From positions 3,096,617 through 3,160,616 of the forward strand of contig CAUJGJ010000434.1 of assembly GCA_963170055.1 (NCBI GenBank): 64,000 bases of DNA, given 5' to 3'. This DNA is from Halisarca cf. caerulea. Taxonomy: Eukaryota; Porifera; Demospongiae; Chondrillida; Halisarcidae. Under the pieces are notes generated by a model. That model was not told where the DNA came from. It saw only the letters and a program-made list of their open reading frames with translations, and did not search any database. The position numbers and the translations under genes were made by a program. Shown piece by piece: positions 1-64,000 of this stretch (position 1 is the stretch's first letter; the number at the start of each line of letters is the position of its first letter).

Positions 1-660
1 TAATATATACAGTTTTCCTGTATATATTATAATACTAATAATATAAAACATGCGTAGTAGAACAAGTACAATATGGAAACACATGAATGGCCAGAAACAA
101 AGTGATAGACATAACACAGTCATTCAGCAGACTGATCACCAACCAGACACGACAAAGATGGCTAGCCAGTCATACGTGCAGGTGTACAGACAGGTAGACA
201 GACAGACAGGTAGACAGACAGACAGATATGAAAATAACGTACTGCAAAATAATGTACAAATCAACAAAGCCCAATTGTACAAAGAATATACTGCAAATAC
301 TGTATAATGCTGTATAATATATACACTTATATCCATATTCTTACAATACTAATAATATAATAAATACATACATAATAGATTGAATATCTCATGGAAACAT
401 ATGAATGGAGGCATAATGACAGACACAACACAGACATTCAGCAAACTAATCCCCAACCAGATACTACAGAGATGTCCAGCGAAACATATATACAGTACAT
501 ACAGGTGGACAAACACACAGACAGACAAACAGATACAAAGACAGACAGACAGGCAAGCAGATATATAGACAGGTCACTAAGAGAGAGCATTCACGAGAAA
601 AAGCTAATTATGCGATACCAATGAATAGAATAACATGTACAGTACTTGGAAAATTATAAA
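1..660. repeat. Duplicated 250-bp segment with AGAC-rich tracts
   Basis: No gene is seen here. About 50-240 and 380-570 are diverged copies of one segment: both run from a 'tggaaacayatgaatgg' start, through 'cattcagca' and 'ccaaccaga', into (AGAC)n/(AGGT)n-rich tracts near 180-230 and 520-570. The region lies in a WDFY3 intron or further downstream in that gene. Confidence 0.6.
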
Positions 661-700
661 AGTGGACGGGTAAAAATGCTACAAATCTCGGAATACACAC

Positions 701-63840
<63,140 letters not shown>

Positions 63841-63894
63841 CTACAGTGTAGAAGAAGCAAAAACAGTTGACCACTATTTGTGTTAGACTAACAA

Positions 63895-64000
63895 CCATCG
63901 TGTACACTACCAGCATGCTGACTTGAACAGTGTTCACTACCAGCATGCTGACTTGAACAGTGTTCACTACCAGCATGCTGACTTGAACAGTGTTCACTAC
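63895..64000. repeat. 30-bp minisatellite running off the window
   Basis: Unit 'ccagcatgctgacttgaaca' plus 'gtgttcacta', three copies and more beyond the right edge. Confidence 0.9.

Overview
This window is animal (metazoan) nuclear DNA. It has short exons with GT-AG introns, TATA and CCAAT promoter elements, AATAAA signals, a LINE reverse-transcriptase fragment, a tRNA-derived SINE, many small terminal-inverted-repeat elements and very abundant (CA)n/(TG)n microsatellites. A non-vertebrate, possibly a sponge or another early-branching animal, is plausible, but the sequence alone does not settle the species.

The frame of the window is one large gene on the minus strand: the PH-BEACH and BEACH part of a WDFY3/ALFY orthologue. 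Fifteen exons were placed by hand from 63840 down to 701. Their splice phases agree at every junction and together give 523 open codons. The gene continues past both window edges: the N-terminal part lies to the right, and the WD40 and FYVE parts to the left.

Between exon J (ending 51430) and exon K (starting 3380) this gene has an intron of about 48 kb that splits the BEACH domain. The intron holds a tandem array of fibrinogen-related-domain (FReD, ficolin/tachylectin-like) lectin genes, all on the plus strand, antisense to the host. Each unit has a TATA promoter, a 5'UTR, a first exon of 82 coding bases for a signal peptide, a phase-1 intron, and one exon of about 640-650 bases for the whole FReD. 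A cysteine codon is split across the junction. I count nine intact two-exon genes (starting at 5763, 8559, 14044, 20445, 27260, 31171, 38989, 42565 and 47578). One more (35208) has a single nonsense change, one FReD exon has several stops and no first exon (18048), one is a 3' fragment (45249), and two signal exons have no FReD of their own (4038 and 25535). The encoded proteins should be secreted, about 239-243 residues long, disulfide-rich, and mostly with a DRDND calcium-loop motif. Paralogues are almost identical in the first half of the FReD but differ strongly in the residues around the expected ligand pocket.

The spacers are built from shared modules: a CCAAT-TATA promoter module, a downstream module, a spacer module found in both orientations, a 91-bp minisatellite, and CA tracts. 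This suggests repeated unequal duplication plus local inversion.

Right of the array (51.4-64 kb), the host-gene introns contain minisatellites, small inverted-repeat elements, and a second nested plus-strand gene (58193-59661). That gene encodes a 248-residue unrecognised protein with a glycine-rich hydrophobic region and a Cys-rich tail. No rRNA, tRNA gene or CRISPR array was seen.
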